This document shows positions 50,821-59,770 of a DNA stretch of 64,000 nucleotides, piece after piece (within the stretch, counting starts at the first letter, position 1; each line of letters starts with the position of its first letter). The stretch is from contig NZ_JAPNKA010000001.1 of assembly GCF_026626635.1 (NCBI RefSeq), positions 13,208,001 through 13,272,000 on the forward strand, in the 5' to 3' direction. Position numbers and translations under genes: made by a program. This DNA comes from Archangium lansingense (GTDB lineage Bacteria; Myxococcota; Myxococcia; Myxococcales; Myxococcaceae). The notes below the pieces were generated by a model. That model searched no databases. It saw only the letters and a list, made by a program, of their open reading frames with translations, and had not been told where the DNA came from.

Positions 50821-50969
50821 GAGAGCCTCCCTTCCCGGGCCTCCCGGGGTCCGAGGAGACTTGGCCTGGGAGGCGTCTCCCACAACCGGGACAGGGGCTC
50901 AGGCAGGCTGCCGGTGAACGGATCGCTCCCTCTCGGTGTCGGCGAGCCGACGCGAGGGCCCACTCGGAC

Positions 50970-51275
50970 TCAGCGGCGTCCGCCGCCCGTGGCCGTGAAC
51001 CAGGCGGGCCCGGCTTCCACGTCCGGGCTAGCGCCACTCGAGGAGCGGAAGGGAGACCCGAACAGGCCGTCATCCTCTTCCCCAGGCGCCGTGTCCGTCG
51101 ACTCCATGGCGACCGACAGCAGTCCGGCGAGGATTCCCAGCAGGCACACCCCCGCCACCGTCAGCTTCACCTTCCGGCGCCAGGTCTGTACGGGCTCGCG
51201 GTGGTAGCGCGGCATGCCCCGGCGCTGCCGCTCACTCTGCAGGTCAATGACCCTTCCTGGCGCCTTGATGGGCAT
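50970..51275 (-). CDS. Small single-span membrane protein
   Basis: The 101-residue protein has a basic N-terminus (RKVKL), one membrane helix LTVAGVCLLGILAGLLSVAM (about 38-57) and an acidic, Ser/Gly-rich tail. It has no recognised domain. It is upstream of the C1q-like gene on the same strand with about 150 bp between. Confidence 0.6.
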   Translation of the reverse strand: MPIKAPGRVIDLQSERQRRGMPRYHREPVQTWRRKVKLTVAGVCLLGILAGLLSVAMESTDTAPGEEDDGLFGSPFRSSSGASPDVEAGPAWFTATGGGRR

Positions 51276-51547
51276 GCATGCATCCTAGCCCACATGCCCG
51301 AGACGGCTCCCGGTGCTTCGGTGGGAAGGCTCATATCCTAACGCATGCCGGGTCGGACAGGTAACACGCGCCCCACCGAACGCGCCCTTCTCCCCGCCAG
51401 GGGCCTGGAACGAGCGGACTCCTGACGCACCGCACCGCCGACCGTGACGAACCTGGACCTGTTTCCCCCGAGCCGAGCGCGTGCCGGTCCGCTCCCACTG
51501 GAACGTCCAGTTGCTCGCGCGGCGCATGCCATACTGCCACGTGCGCT

Positions 51548-52174
51548 ATGACTTCGAATCCAGACGCAGCGGAGCTAGGCGCCCCGGCAGACCTGGCGCT
51601 GAGATTGAAGCTCATCCCCCTCGGGGACACCGTGCGGGGCTACTTCTTCCACTGCGCCCTGGAGCAGGTCCGCCTCCTGGGAGACGAGGAGGCCCTGAGG
51701 CGCTGCCGCGAAGCGGGCGGACTGGAGTCGCCCATGCGCTTCTTCAAGTACCCCATCAGTGGCTTCGTGCGGCTGCTCTACGAGGCGGCGAGGGCCCTGA
51801 CGGACTCCGCCGGTAGCTTCGAGGAGGCGATGCGGCAGCTCGGGCGCCATGTGGCCACCGAGTTCCTGGGCAGCCCGGTGGGCAAGACGATGTTACTGCT
51901 GGCCGGAGACAACCTGCAGCGGCTGGCCGACAGCCTGCCCATGGTCTACCGCACGGGCTGGGGGCACGGAGTGGGCGAGGTGGCGTGGACTGGTTTCAGC
52001 TCGTGCCGCACCTCCATCCACGGGAACGTCATCCCCTTCCCCTACTTCGAAGGCATCTTCCTGGAGGTGTTCCAGGCCGCGGGAGCCACCCACCTGAAGG
52101 TGGCAGGTCGACAGGTGGGGCCCGCGGATACGGAGTACGAGCTGTCCTGGGAGCTCAGAAACCTTCCCAGATGA
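51548..52174 (+). CDS. DUF2378/TIGR02265 family protein (myxobacterial)
   Basis: This 208-residue soluble protein matches DUF2378: an N-terminal LIPLGDTVRGYFFHCAL, a helical middle, and a C-terminal beta half with FSSCRTSIHGNVIPFPYFEGIFLEVFQAAGATHLKV. The family is expanded in Myxococcus xanthus; function unknown, perhaps ligand binding with a heme-NO-binding-like fold. It overlaps the 3' end of the convergent beta-barrel gene by 20 bases. Confidence 0.85.
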   Translation: MTSNPDAAELGAPADLALRLKLIPLGDTVRGYFFHCALEQVRLLGDEEALRRCREAGGLESPMRFFKYPISGFVRLLYEAARALTDSAGSFEEAMRQLGRHVATEFLGSPVGKTMLLLAGDNLQRLADSLPMVYRTGWGHGVGEVAWTGFSSCRTSIHGNVIPFPYFEGIFLEVFQAAGATHLKVAGRQVGPADTEYELSWELRNLPR

Positions 52175-53000
52175 AGTCCAGCGTCGGCAGGAAGTCGTTG
52201 CTCCGGACGCGGACGCGATCGCTGAAGCCATCGGCGCCCTCGACGACGCGCGTGGCGCCCTGGTCCGCGTTGGCCCACAGGACGCCGGCGGTGATGCGGC
52301 TGTGCTGTGAGACGGCGATGTCCACGCCCAGGTGAGCCGTGAACACCAGCGGAGAGATGGACGCGATGGGCCCCACGCCCTGGCTCGAAGCGGGGAGGTC
52401 GCCCTGGGAGCCAGTGACGTAGAGGTTCAGCTCTCCGCGCAGGCGCAAGCGGTCGTTGAAGGCGTGGTCATAAGCGCCCCCCACCCGCGAGCGGAAGCCC
52501 GTGAGTGGTGCCGCGAGCACCAGGTCCAACGGCGTGAGGAAGGAGTTGAGGGACGTGGCGCTATTCGGGCCGAGCCCAATCCGGAAGGCCGCATCCGCCC
52601 GGAGCGTCCACACGTCGTGCTCGAGCACGTTGCCCGAGAGCAACAGCCCCGCGCGAGGAATCAGCATCCAACCGATGTCGTTCTGGCTCGTGTCCCAACT
52701 GGGGAAGAGGTAGCCCTTCACCAGCCGCATGGCGAACGTGGGCATGGACAGACCGGCCTCGGCCGTCAGCCGCAGGGGCGAGCGCAGCAGCGCGAAGCGG
52801 GCATCCACGTGGGGCGCCACGAAGAAGAGGAGTGGATGGGTCTGGAGCTCGACGTTGTCGTGGACGGCGATGCGCAGCGGGTTGAACACGCCCACGCTCC
52901 AAGAGCCCCGGGGCCCCACGTCCGCGGTGTCCCGCGCCGGCAGGGGTTGAGCGAAGGCGAGGGTGCTGCTCAACAAGACAAACAGCAGGGTGGCTCTCAT
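52155..53000 (-). CDS. Predicted outer-membrane beta-barrel protein
   Basis: The 281-residue precursor has a signal peptide (MRATLLFVLLSSTLAFA) and alternating amphipathic strands throughout. It ends with IWEGF, with the terminal aromatic residue recognised by the BAM complex. No enzyme motif. The start overlaps the stop of the endonuclease/phosphatase-family gene (ATGA), so they are translated together. Confidence 0.72.
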   Translation of the reverse strand: MRATLLFVLLSSTLAFAQPLPARDTADVGPRGSWSVGVFNPLRIAVHDNVELQTHPLLFFVAPHVDARFALLRSPLRLTAEAGLSMPTFAMRLVKGYLFPSWDTSQNDIGWMLIPRAGLLLSGNVLEHDVWTLRADAAFRIGLGPNSATSLNSFLTPLDLVLAAPLTGFRSRVGGAYDHAFNDRLRLRGELNLYVTGSQGDLPASSQGVGPIASISPLVFTAHLGVDIAVSQHSRITAGVLWANADQGATRVVEGADGFSDRVRVRSNDFLPTLDFIWEGF

Positions 53001-54160
53001 GGCAGCCTCCAGGTACCCACGACGGGGGCATGGTCGGACAGACGGCTGGCATCACCCTGGACCTCGAGACGCCCGGGGCCCTGGATGACGTCCGTGTTCG
53101 TCCATACCTCGCCCTTGCGGATGAAGAGATAGTCCAGCGTGCGATTCCAGGTGCCGGGCACTCCCTGGTCATTCACGCTGTCCGGCCCGAGCACCGAGTG
53201 CGTGAAGTAGCGCCGCTGGTTCTCGTCGCCCACGCCGTAGCGGGCCAGGGAGATGGAGGGCTCGAAGTCGTCATAGAAGCGCTTCATCACGCTGGGCGTG
53301 TAGGGCGGCTGCTCGAACTCGGTGCCCTTGCTGCTCTCTCGCTCGTCCATGAAGCCCGAGAGCCGCAGCTTGCCCTCACAGGACTCGGGCGTCCCCGCGG
53401 CCGCGCGCTCGTCGCACACAGGCGGCAGCTCGTTGAAGTCTCCTCCAATCACCCAGGGCAGCGTCTCCGCCCGAAGGACGTCATGGATTTGTTGGATCTG
53501 CTTCTGCTTGGTGCCGTCCTGGTCATACGCCTCGGTGTGCACCACGTACGCGGCGATGGTCCGGCCGTTGCCCACGTCCACCTCGGCCCGGCCAATGGCC
53601 CGCTTGATGTAGAACGTCGACGTCAGCGGATCCTGATCCGTACGGTCCACCTGCCGGATGCGCTCGGCCTTGGTGATGGGGTAGCGCGAGAGGATGGCGT
53701 TGCCCAGGTTGATGCGGCCCACGCCCTCGGATGGCACGTAGCGCGAATCCCACGTGGACATGAAGGCCGCATAGCGGAGGTTCGTGTTCTCCAGCAGGAA
53801 GCGCACCTGGTCGATATAGGCGCTGCGCTTGGAGTCGACCTCAATCTCCTCCGTCATGAGGATGTCCGGGTCGTACTCGCGGATGAGCGCCGCCACCCGG
53901 GTGAGGCAGTCGGTCACCTCGGACTCGGACATCTGGACGCGGTCGCCCCAGAAGTCGAACCAGAAGTCGATGCGGCAGGCACCGTACTTCACGTTCCACG
54001 CCATCACCTTGAGCGAGGTGGGGTTGGCCACCGGCGCGGGGTGCTCCGCCCGGGCCTTGAACCGAGGGACTTCATCCCGGGTGAAGGACAGCGGGTCGGC
54101 CACCCATTCGCAACTGGCCAGCATCAACGGAAGGAACAGCAACGGGAGCGTTCGTCTCAT
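52997..54160 (-). CDS. Endonuclease/exonuclease/phosphatase family lipoprotein
   Basis: The 387-residue protein has a lipoprotein signal (LFLPLMLASC). The EEP fold shows LKVMAWNVKYG (metal Asn), a TEEIEVDSKRS-like Glu segment, GGDFNELPP (Asp/Asn pair), and a terminal LSDHAPVVGTW His motif. All key residues of a DNase I-like phosphodiesterase are present. The substrate may be extracellular DNA, RNA or a lipid headgroup. Coupled to the downstream barrel protein by an ATGA overlap; perhaps an exported pair. Confidence 0.87.
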   Translation of the reverse strand: MRRTLPLLFLPLMLASCEWVADPLSFTRDEVPRFKARAEHPAPVANPTSLKVMAWNVKYGACRIDFWFDFWGDRVQMSESEVTDCLTRVAALIREYDPDILMTEEIEVDSKRSAYIDQVRFLLENTNLRYAAFMSTWDSRYVPSEGVGRINLGNAILSRYPITKAERIRQVDRTDQDPLTSTFYIKRAIGRAEVDVGNGRTIAAYVVHTEAYDQDGTKQKQIQQIHDVLRAETLPWVIGGDFNELPPVCDERAAAGTPESCEGKLRLSGFMDERESSKGTEFEQPPYTPSVMKRFYDDFEPSISLARYGVGDENQRRYFTHSVLGPDSVNDQGVPGTWNRTLDYLFIRKGEVWTNTDVIQGPGRLEVQGDASRLSDHAPVVGTWRLP

Positions 54161-54273
54161 GCGGGGAGCGAGGGTACCCCGATTCCCCTGTCCACGGGGC
54201 GTGCGTCCTTCTCACTCCCAGCCTCAGCCAATCTGCAGGCCGGCGAGTGAGCGATGACGCGGAGCCCCAAGTC

Positions 54274-54786
54274 TCACCGCGGGGCCTTCGCTCCCCTTCG
54301 GGCACGGACTTCTTCGTAGGCGGCCCGGAGCTGCTCGGCGACGGAGGGACCCTTTCGTTTCGCCGGCTTCCCCAGATGCGCTTCGCGCAGCTCGGCCATG
54401 AACTGCTCCCACAGCGCCGGGCCCCCCTCCTCCAAGAGCTGCGCGCGGATGCTGAGCTCCTCTGTCACCGGCAGGTGCCTGCGCCCCCACGCTCCCAGGT
54501 GCGCGAAGATGGGCACCAGCTCGATGGATTTCTCCGTCAGGCTGTAGACCGCCTTCTGCTTGTGGGTGGGGTCATCCGCCTTGGTGATCATCCCCTCGTC
54601 CAGCAGCATCTTCAGGCGATCCGCCAGGATGTTCGACGAGATGCCTTCCTCCGACTGCGTCAGCAGCTCCCGGAAGTGCCTCCGGCCTCCGAAGATGATG
54701 TCGCGCAGGATGATCAGGCTCCAACGGTCCCCGAAGACCTCCAGCGAGAGATTGATCGGACAGCCTGACCGGTGTTCCACACTCAT
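54274..54786 (-). CDS. HxlR-family transcriptional regulator
   Basis: The 170-residue winged-helix protein has the HxlR hallmark Cys and helix: CPINLSLEVFGDRWSLIILR, then DIIFGGRRHFRELL and SSNILADRLKMLLDEGMITK. HxlR proteins sense thiol stress or aldehydes with the N-terminal Cys. GGAGCGG precedes the ATG. It is divergent from the serine hydrolase gene, and three TGCAACC boxes lie between them. Confidence 0.92.
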   Translation of the reverse strand: MSVEHRSGCPINLSLEVFGDRWSLIILRDIIFGGRRHFRELLTQSEEGISSNILADRLKMLLDEGMITKADDPTHKQKAVYSLTEKSIELVPIFAHLGAWGRRHLPVTEELSIRAQLLEEGGPALWEQFMAELREAHLGKPAKRKGPSVAEQLRAAYEEVRARRGAKAPR

Positions 54787-54803
54787 GATTCCGCTCCAAC
54801 GAA

Positions 54804-54867
54804 AACCGGTTGCATTCTCGTATCAGTGTCCCTACCCTGCAACCGATTGCACTTTGCAACCAGTTAA
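54804..54867. promoter_or_regulatory. TGCAACC boxes between HxlR and serine hydrolase genes
   Basis: Box 1, AACCGGTTGCA (54804-54814), is the reverse complement of TGCAACCGGTT. Box 2, TGCAACCGATTGCA (54838-54851), is nearly palindromic. Box 3, TGCAACCAGTTAA (54855-54867), lies 17 bp after box 2 in the same orientation. The repeated core fits dimeric HxlR binding at a divergent promoter. Confidence 0.6.
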
Positions 54868-54887
54868 TCGGAGACAAGGAGCGGACG

Positions 54888-56210
54888 ATGCAACGTCGAG
54901 GGAACGGCGCGGCCCCCGTGGGGGTCGACCGCCGGAGCATGCTCGTGGGCGCCGCGGCGCTCGGGGCGACAGCACTGGGTTGCAACCGGGCGGCGGGAGG
55001 GCCCTCACCGGCCCGAGAGGGGTTCTCCCAGGAGGGGCTCGCTCGCATGCATTCCACCCTGGCCGCCCATGTCGAGCGCGGTGACCTGCCGGGCGTCGTG
55101 ACGCTGCTCAGCCGGGGCAACGAGGTGCACGTGGATACGATCGGCGTGCATTCCTTCGGCGGCACCGTCCCCATGCGGCGCGACACCCTGTTCCGTATCG
55201 CCTCGATGACCAAGCCCGTCTCGGGCGCCGCGGCGATGATGCTGGTCGAGGACGGAAAGCTCAAACTCGACGAGCCCCTGGACCGCCTGCTGCCCGAGCT
55301 CGCCAACCGCAAGGTGCTCAAGCGTATCGACGGGCCCCTCGATGACACCGTGCCCGCTCACCGCCCCATCCTCGTCAGTGATCTCCTGACGCTGCGCATG
55401 GGCATGGGGGCCATCTTCACGCAGGACCCCTATCCCATCCTCCAGGCCATGACCGAGAAGGGCGTCGCGGTGGGCCCCCTGCTGCCGAATGCGCCGAGCC
55501 CGGACGCGTGGATCCGCGCCCTCGGAGCCCTGCCCCTCATGCATCAGCCGGGCGAGGTCTGGATGTATGACACCGGCCTCACCGTCCTGGGCGTGCTGCT
55601 CGCGCGCGCCGCGGGGAAGCCGCTCGAGGACTTCTACCGGGAGCGCATCTTCGAGCCCCTGGGCATGAAGGACACCGGCTTCAGCATCCCAGCCGACCAG
55701 CTCGACCGGCTGCCCACCAGCTACTGGCGCAACCCCGAAACGCAGAAGTTCGACGTCTTCGACGCCCCCGGCAAGGAGAGCCGCTTCAGCCGCCCGCCGG
55801 GCTTCCCGTCCGCAGCGGGTGGCCTGATCTCGACGGCCGATGACTACCTCGCCTTCGCTCGGATGATGCTGAACAAGGGCGAGCACCAGGGCCGGCGCCT
55901 CCTCTCCGCGCGCTCGGTCGAGCTCATGACCACGGATCACATCACTCCCCAGCAGAAGGCCGCCTCGCCCTTCTCCCCCGGTTTCTGGGACGAGCACGGC
56001 TGGGGCTATGGCCTCTCCATCGTCCAGAAGCACGAGCCTGGAGATCCACGCGGCTTCGGATGGGACGGCGGCTACGGCACGTCCTCCTACTGGGACCCCG
56101 AGACGGGTGTCATCGGCGTCCTGCTGACGCAGCGGATGATGGACTCTCCGACGGCGCCAGCCGCCTTCGTGGACTTCTGGCGAACGGCGTACGAAGCGCT
56201 CCCGGCCTGA
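54888..56210 (+). CDS. Serine hydrolase of the beta-lactamase class C / esterase family, Tat lipoprotein
   Basis: The 440-residue protein has a twin-arginine signal (DRRSMLVGAAALGATALGC, Arg15-Arg16) with a lipobox at Cys32, so it is exported folded and lipidated. The active-site SxxK is SMTK (106-109), the second box is MYDTG in place of YxN, and the third is near WDGGYGTSSYW. It may act as an esterase or peptidase more than a beta-lactamase. AAGGAG lies six bases before the ATG. Likely controlled by the divergent HxlR protein. Confidence 0.9.
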   Translation: MQRRGNGAAPVGVDRRSMLVGAAALGATALGCNRAAGGPSPAREGFSQEGLARMHSTLAAHVERGDLPGVVTLLSRGNEVHVDTIGVHSFGGTVPMRRDTLFRIASMTKPVSGAAAMMLVEDGKLKLDEPLDRLLPELANRKVLKRIDGPLDDTVPAHRPILVSDLLTLRMGMGAIFTQDPYPILQAMTEKGVAVGPLLPNAPSPDAWIRALGALPLMHQPGEVWMYDTGLTVLGVLLARAAGKPLEDFYRERIFEPLGMKDTGFSIPADQLDRLPTSYWRNPETQKFDVFDAPGKESRFSRPPGFPSAAGGLISTADDYLAFARMMLNKGEHQGRRLLSARSVELMTTDHITPQQKAASPFSPGFWDEHGWGYGLSIVQKHEPGDPRGFGWDGGYGTSSYWDPETGVIGVLLTQRMMDSPTAPAAFVDFWRTAYEALPA

Positions 56211-56271
56211 ACCACCGCTCGATGACCCCGCTCCGGAGGACCGCTGAGGGAGGCCCGTTGAGCTCCCTGCG

Positions 56272-56796
56272 TCAGATGGCGTCGAGATCGATGTCGCAGC
56301 CGATCTTCTCGCCCAGTGCCGCCAGCTCCTCACGCATCTTGCGGGCGCTCGTGCCCTGCGGAAGGGTGACGACACCCTCGAGCACGAAGAGCGGCGTCCC
56401 CGCGAAGGGCGCCGACTCGACCCGCGTCTCCAGCTCCTCGACATTGACGGAGTGCTGACGCAGGAGCGCCGTCACGCGGGCGGCGATGCCGGGCTGATCA
56501 TTGCTGTAGACCTTGAGCCGGTAGGGAATGCTGCCGGGGGCGCGAGAGCCGACGACGGCCGCCTCATACATCTCGAGGCGCAGCCCCAGCCCGGCACCTT
56601 CGTTCTCGAGCTTGCTCTGGAGCGAGGCGAGCGCTTCGGCGGGGCCCACGATGAGGGCCAGCAGGGCGAAGTGGCCGCGCAGATTGACCATGCGGCTGTC
56701 GGCGAGGCTGGCACCCACGTCATACACGTGACGGGTGAGCTCGGCGACGAGCCCAGGGCGATCGGGACCAACGGCGGTGACGATGAGCTGAGCCAT
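56272..56796 (-). CDS. Two-ACT-domain protein, GcvR-like
   Basis: The 174-residue protein has two tandem ACT domains: MAQLIVTAVGPDRPGLVAEL at the start and RLKVYSNDQPGIAARVTALL in the middle. This is the GcvR (glycine cleavage repressor) layout. Glycine or serine binding is expected for such domains. There is no clear Shine-Dalgarno. It converges on the serine hydrolase gene. Confidence 0.9.
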   Translation of the reverse strand: MAQLIVTAVGPDRPGLVAELTRHVYDVGASLADSRMVNLRGHFALLALIVGPAEALASLQSKLENEGAGLGLRLEMYEAAVVGSRAPGSIPYRLKVYSNDQPGIAARVTALLRQHSVNVEELETRVESAPFAGTPLFVLEGVVTLPQGTSARKMREELAALGEKIGCDIDLDAI

Positions 56797-57028
56797 GGCC
56801 GGGAACATAACAATCCAGCCGGGGTCGCGAACACGCATGAAACAACGAATGATGGCCAGATTGAACAGAGTGCGAGCCATCACCTGACGCGGAATCACGA
56901 ACCTGAAGGAGTTCTGCCGCAGCTCACGCAGGCGAACACGTCGGAACTACGACAAGGGGCCTGGGAGTGAATTCAACAAACTACAGAAATGGGGAGACCG
57001 CGCATTCGAGAACCCAGGAGGGCGTCCC

Positions 57029-57265
57029 ATGATGCACGTGTATGTCCTTCAGCATGTGCATGCAGCTCCAAACGGAGAGGAGGATGTCAAGCTCATTGGC
57101 GTGTACGTGACCGAGGCAGATGCACAGGCGGCTGTTTCCCGTCTGAGCCAACAGCCAAGCTTCCGAAATCACCCGCAGGGGTTTCACATCTCTCGGTACG
57201 AGCTCAACAAGGACCACTGGACCGAGGGGTTCATTGGATGGGACGAAGCCCTTGATGAATCATGA
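57029..57265 (+). CDS. Small immunity-like protein (DUF7336 type)
   Basis: The 78-residue protein MMHVYVLQHVH...EDVKLIGVYVTEADAQAAV...HWTEGF matches a small myxobacterial family usually found in polymorphic toxin regions (DUF7336 as I recall it). AGGAGG lies eight bases before the ATG. The frame is open for about 47 codons upstream, to a stop at 56885, without a recognised domain. It is the first of a row of toxin/immunity pieces reaching 59989. Confidence 0.75.
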   Translation: MMHVYVLQHVHAAPNGEEDVKLIGVYVTEADAQAAVSRLSQQPSFRNHPQGFHISRYELNKDHWTEGFIGWDEALDES

Positions 57266-57402
57266 ATCGGGGCCCCACCCGCAGGAGTACCACGAGGAGA
57301 TCTCCACACCGGGGACATGGCTCAACCGGCCGGCCGAGGTGTCCGGCCGAGGTGTCAGACGATTCGTAGGAGGCAATATGCCTGTACGAGTCCTTTGACA
57401 CC
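57255..57402 (+). pseudogene. Fragment with a toxin-like HPxxYH motif
   Basis: The frame beginning inside the end of the previous gene reads ESGPHPQEYHEEI, a His-rich motif of the type found in AHH-like nuclease toxin tips (GPHPxxYHxxV), followed by unrelated sequence and a stop. Only about 15 codons are recognisable, with no start codon context or remaining toxin. Interpreted as debris of a recombined toxin gene. Confidence 0.35.
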
Positions 57403-57607
57403 TTCCCCGCGGCAGTCGGTACCCTTTGGCAAGCGGCCATCAGTGCGCTCAGCACCAGCACTTCGGCGTTTCTGAACATTTCGCCAGGGCTCACGCTACG
57501 GAGGGGCTCCCACGGGCTTCCGTGGAGCCCCTGGCTTCGAGTGCCTGGATTCACTCACGATTCTTCGAAGAGGGTGTGCCGTCGCGGGTTTGGGGCACCC
57601 CTCGTCC

Positions 57608-57632
57608 ACGGGTTCAAATCCTGTCTCCCTGG
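57608..57632 (+). other. tRNA 3'-end-like fragment (T-arm plus acceptor half)
   Basis: ACGGG TTCAAAT CCTGT makes a standard T-stem and loop with one G-T pair, followed by a seven-base acceptor half (CTCCCTG) and a G. No matching 5' acceptor half (CAGGGAG) is found within 100 bp upstream, so this is not a full tRNA gene. Such 3' ends are left at integration sites of mobile elements. Chance resemblance remains possible. Confidence 0.35.
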
Positions 57633-57663
57633 TCGGTCAAGGGGTTGAGCGCTCCCGCGTCCG

Positions 57664-58230
57664 TCAGAAGGCAAAGCCGACGCCGGCGCGCAGGCCGAAG
57701 TTGCCGATCTCCGCGCGCAGGGCCACCGCGTCGGCCACCCGGTAGGCGACACCCGGCCCCCCCGTGACGTAGAGGCCACCGACGGAGTTGACGCCCGAGG
57801 TGTTCGTGAACGCGAGCACCCAGCCGAGGCCGATCTTGGCGTAGGCGTCGAACCGGTCGGTGATGTGGAACGTCCAGCGCCCCTCGGCGGGGATGCCGAG
57901 GGCCGTGTAGGTGAAGCCGCCGCTCCCGCCGAACCAGATGTCACCGCCAAACTCCAGCTCGACGGAGTCGTTGAGGGAGGGGATGAAGCCATCGTGGACG
58001 ATCGGGAGCGTGTAGCGCGCGGCGGCGCCCATGCCGAGGCCGTAGTACCAGCTCGGGAACGCGAAGACCGAGATCATATGGTCCCGCGTCTGCGGGCTCC
58101 GGTCGAGCAGCGCGCCCGTCCGGCGGACAGCGGACTCACCGTCGGAGGAGCGCTCCGCGTCTTCGCTCGCGCGAGAGTCGCCGGAGGCGAGGAGGAGGGA
58201 ACTGGTCAGGAGGGCAGCAGAGGTGAGCAT
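57664..58230 (-). CDS. Outer-membrane beta-barrel protein
   Basis: The 188-residue precursor has a signal peptide (MLTSAALLTSSLLLASG). Amphipathic strands (SVELEFGGDIWFGG, YAKIGLGWVLAF, RAEIGNFGLRAGVGFAF) run to a terminal aromatic residue. No specific family. The longer frame upstream carries no signal, so this start was chosen; the ribosome site is weak. Confidence 0.72.
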   Translation of the reverse strand: MLTSAALLTSSLLLASGDSRASEDAERSSDGESAVRRTGALLDRSPQTRDHMISVFAFPSWYYGLGMGAAARYTLPIVHDGFIPSLNDSVELEFGGDIWFGGSGGFTYTALGIPAEGRWTFHITDRFDAYAKIGLGWVLAFTNTSGVNSVGGLYVTGGPGVAYRVADAVALRAEIGNFGLRAGVGFAF

Positions 58231-58261
58231 CGGTGTTCTCGTTTGGGTTCCGGCCAAGCCG

Positions 58262-58620
58262 GGCGAGCGCACCATATGTAGAACTCGTGAGACGTGGAAG
58301 CAGTTCATCGCCGCCGAGCAGGCGGAACCCAGCGGAATCCTTCTGGATTCGGACCACGTCTACCGGGTGGAGGCCACGCAGCTCCCATGGAGTACTCGTC
58401 TGCCCAGGCCGCCCTTCCATGAGGTGCGCGGCAGGGGCCTGGCTCTCTTGGCCCTGGCGGCGGCGACGGGTGGGTGGGTCGTGCAACTCACAGACGCACC
58501 GCTCGATCTGGACAACCCCGCCCACCTCGACACACTCAAACGGGCCTACGAGCGCTTCCCGGAGATCGGCGGGCGCTCCACCCCTCGAGGCTCGGCACAG
58601 CTCGCCGCCTGCCTCACGTC
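58262..58620 (+). pseudogene. Coding-like fragment cut by the convergent gene
   Basis: One plus-strand frame (via TWKQFIAAEQAEPSGILLDS, then VYRVEATQLPW, then LDTLKRAYERFPEIGG) looks protein-like with normal codon bias. It loses character where the convergent 58614-59402 gene ends. No start with ribosome site and no family. Treated as the 3' remnant of an unknown gene. Confidence 0.35.
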
Positions 58621-59402
58621 CCCTGCTCCCGCTCCCACTTCTCGAGCCTCTCGAGAATGGAGATGGGATGGATGGCGCGGTGGTGGAGGTTCTCGTGGAA
58701 GACCGCGAGGTGGTACTCCCCGGCAATCGAGATGAAGGCATGGGTCGGTGGCGCGAGCTGCTTCGCCAGCCAATCCTCTGCCTCCTCATGAGAGACAAAG
58801 GAGGCCACGGTGGCGGGAGGCCCATCCTCCATCAAGTGCCGGATGAGCATCTCCACGGTGAACTGCGGTAAGAGCCCCCGGCGGTTCAGCTCGCGGAAAT
58901 AATAGAACTGATAGTACTCACCCGCGACCAGCACCTGTCCTTGAGCCAGCGGCTCGGGCTGATTGTCGAGCCAGGCCTTCGCCTCTTCGCGCGTCCTGAA
59001 CGATGCGAAGACGTGCGGCGGACCGGGGGCAAGCGCATCGCGGCGAAACGCCTCGAACGCCGTGTGCTGGCCGGTCGAGGCGATGAAGTGAAGTGCGTCG
59101 ATGACGACCGACGCCAGCTCCTTCTCCTCCGGCAGGTGGAGCTCTCCTCGGATCCGGACCATGAGCCCCGCCGCTTCACCCAGGAGCGTCTCGATGGAAG
59201 TCTTTCCCCCAGGGGGAGACAGAGAAGCGCCGGGGCTCCGGCGATAATCCTCGAAGCGGTAGTCCTGACCCAACTCGGAGATGAACAACAAGGCATCTCT
59301 GGCCACCAGGAGCAGCTCGCTCTCCTCGGGAGAGGTCTGCTCCGTCCGGTACCTTCCGATGATCCGTGGAGCCTCGAAGCTGATGATCTCCCCTATCGTC
59401 AT
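58614..59402 (-). CDS. Modular family X protein (two heads, two tails)
   Basis: The 262-residue soluble protein has a head module duplicated (24-55 and 90-121: SPEESELLLVARDALLFISE and LPEEKELASVVIDALHFIAS) and two tails (130-180 and 197-248: VFASFRTREEAKAW..., TVASFVSHEEAEDW..., each with an AGEYY or AGEYH strand). It is related over its length to the protein at 32193-32795, which has one head. ATG overlaps the stop of the upstream Cys-rich fragment (ATGA), the usual toxin/immunity coupling. Immunity function is inferred. Confidence 0.72.
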   Translation of the reverse strand: MTIGEIISFEAPRIIGRYRTEQTSPEESELLLVARDALLFISELGQDYRFEDYRRSPGASLSPPGGKTSIETLLGEAAGLMVRIRGELHLPEEKELASVVIDALHFIASTGQHTAFEAFRRDALAPGPPHVFASFRTREEAKAWLDNQPEPLAQGQVLVAGEYYQFYYFRELNRRGLLPQFTVEMLIRHLMEDGPPATVASFVSHEEAEDWLAKQLAPPTHAFISIAGEYHLAVFHENLHHRAIHPISILERLEKWEREQGT

Positions 59403-59770
59403 GATGGCACCTCGGCGAAGAGCAGGACGGGAGCGAGCAGCACGATGCCTCCAGCGCAGACGGCAACATGGAAAGCCACCCCCGCGATGACGACAACGGC
59501 TCCGAGCGCGAGCTCATCCTGGTGGCGCTCGAGCCAATCGACCGCGGTGTCGATGGCCTCGAACTTCACAGGCTCACGGCCCGCCTCTCCCTGGCAGTTG
59601 GCGAGCTGTTTCATGCAAGCGGTCCTGCAGTAACTCTTCTTCCCGGTCCGCCAGGGACCGTACTGCTTGGAATCGTAGATGTATTTGTCGACCTGATGGA
59701 TTCTCGTGCTGGCCTGGCACTCCGGAACGCAAATGTCATACTGACGTTCGCATTCCGCCGCATCGAGTGA
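59399..59770 (-). pseudogene. C-terminal fragment of a Cys-rich membrane protein, candidate toxin
   Basis: The fragment reads AAECERQYDICVPECQAS, later SYCRTACMKQLANCQGEAG, and ends with a hydrophobic hairpin ALGAVVVIAGVAFHVAVCAG. The N-terminal part is missing; coding character stops near 59770, where an imm11 fragment begins on the other strand. The stop overlaps the start of the family X gene. The partner logic suggests a former toxin. Confidence 0.5.

Noticed and set aside
56888..57028. In-frame extension of the small immunity-like gene by 47 codons
   Set aside because: AGGAGG sits directly before the ATG at 57029 and the extension has no family-like sequence.
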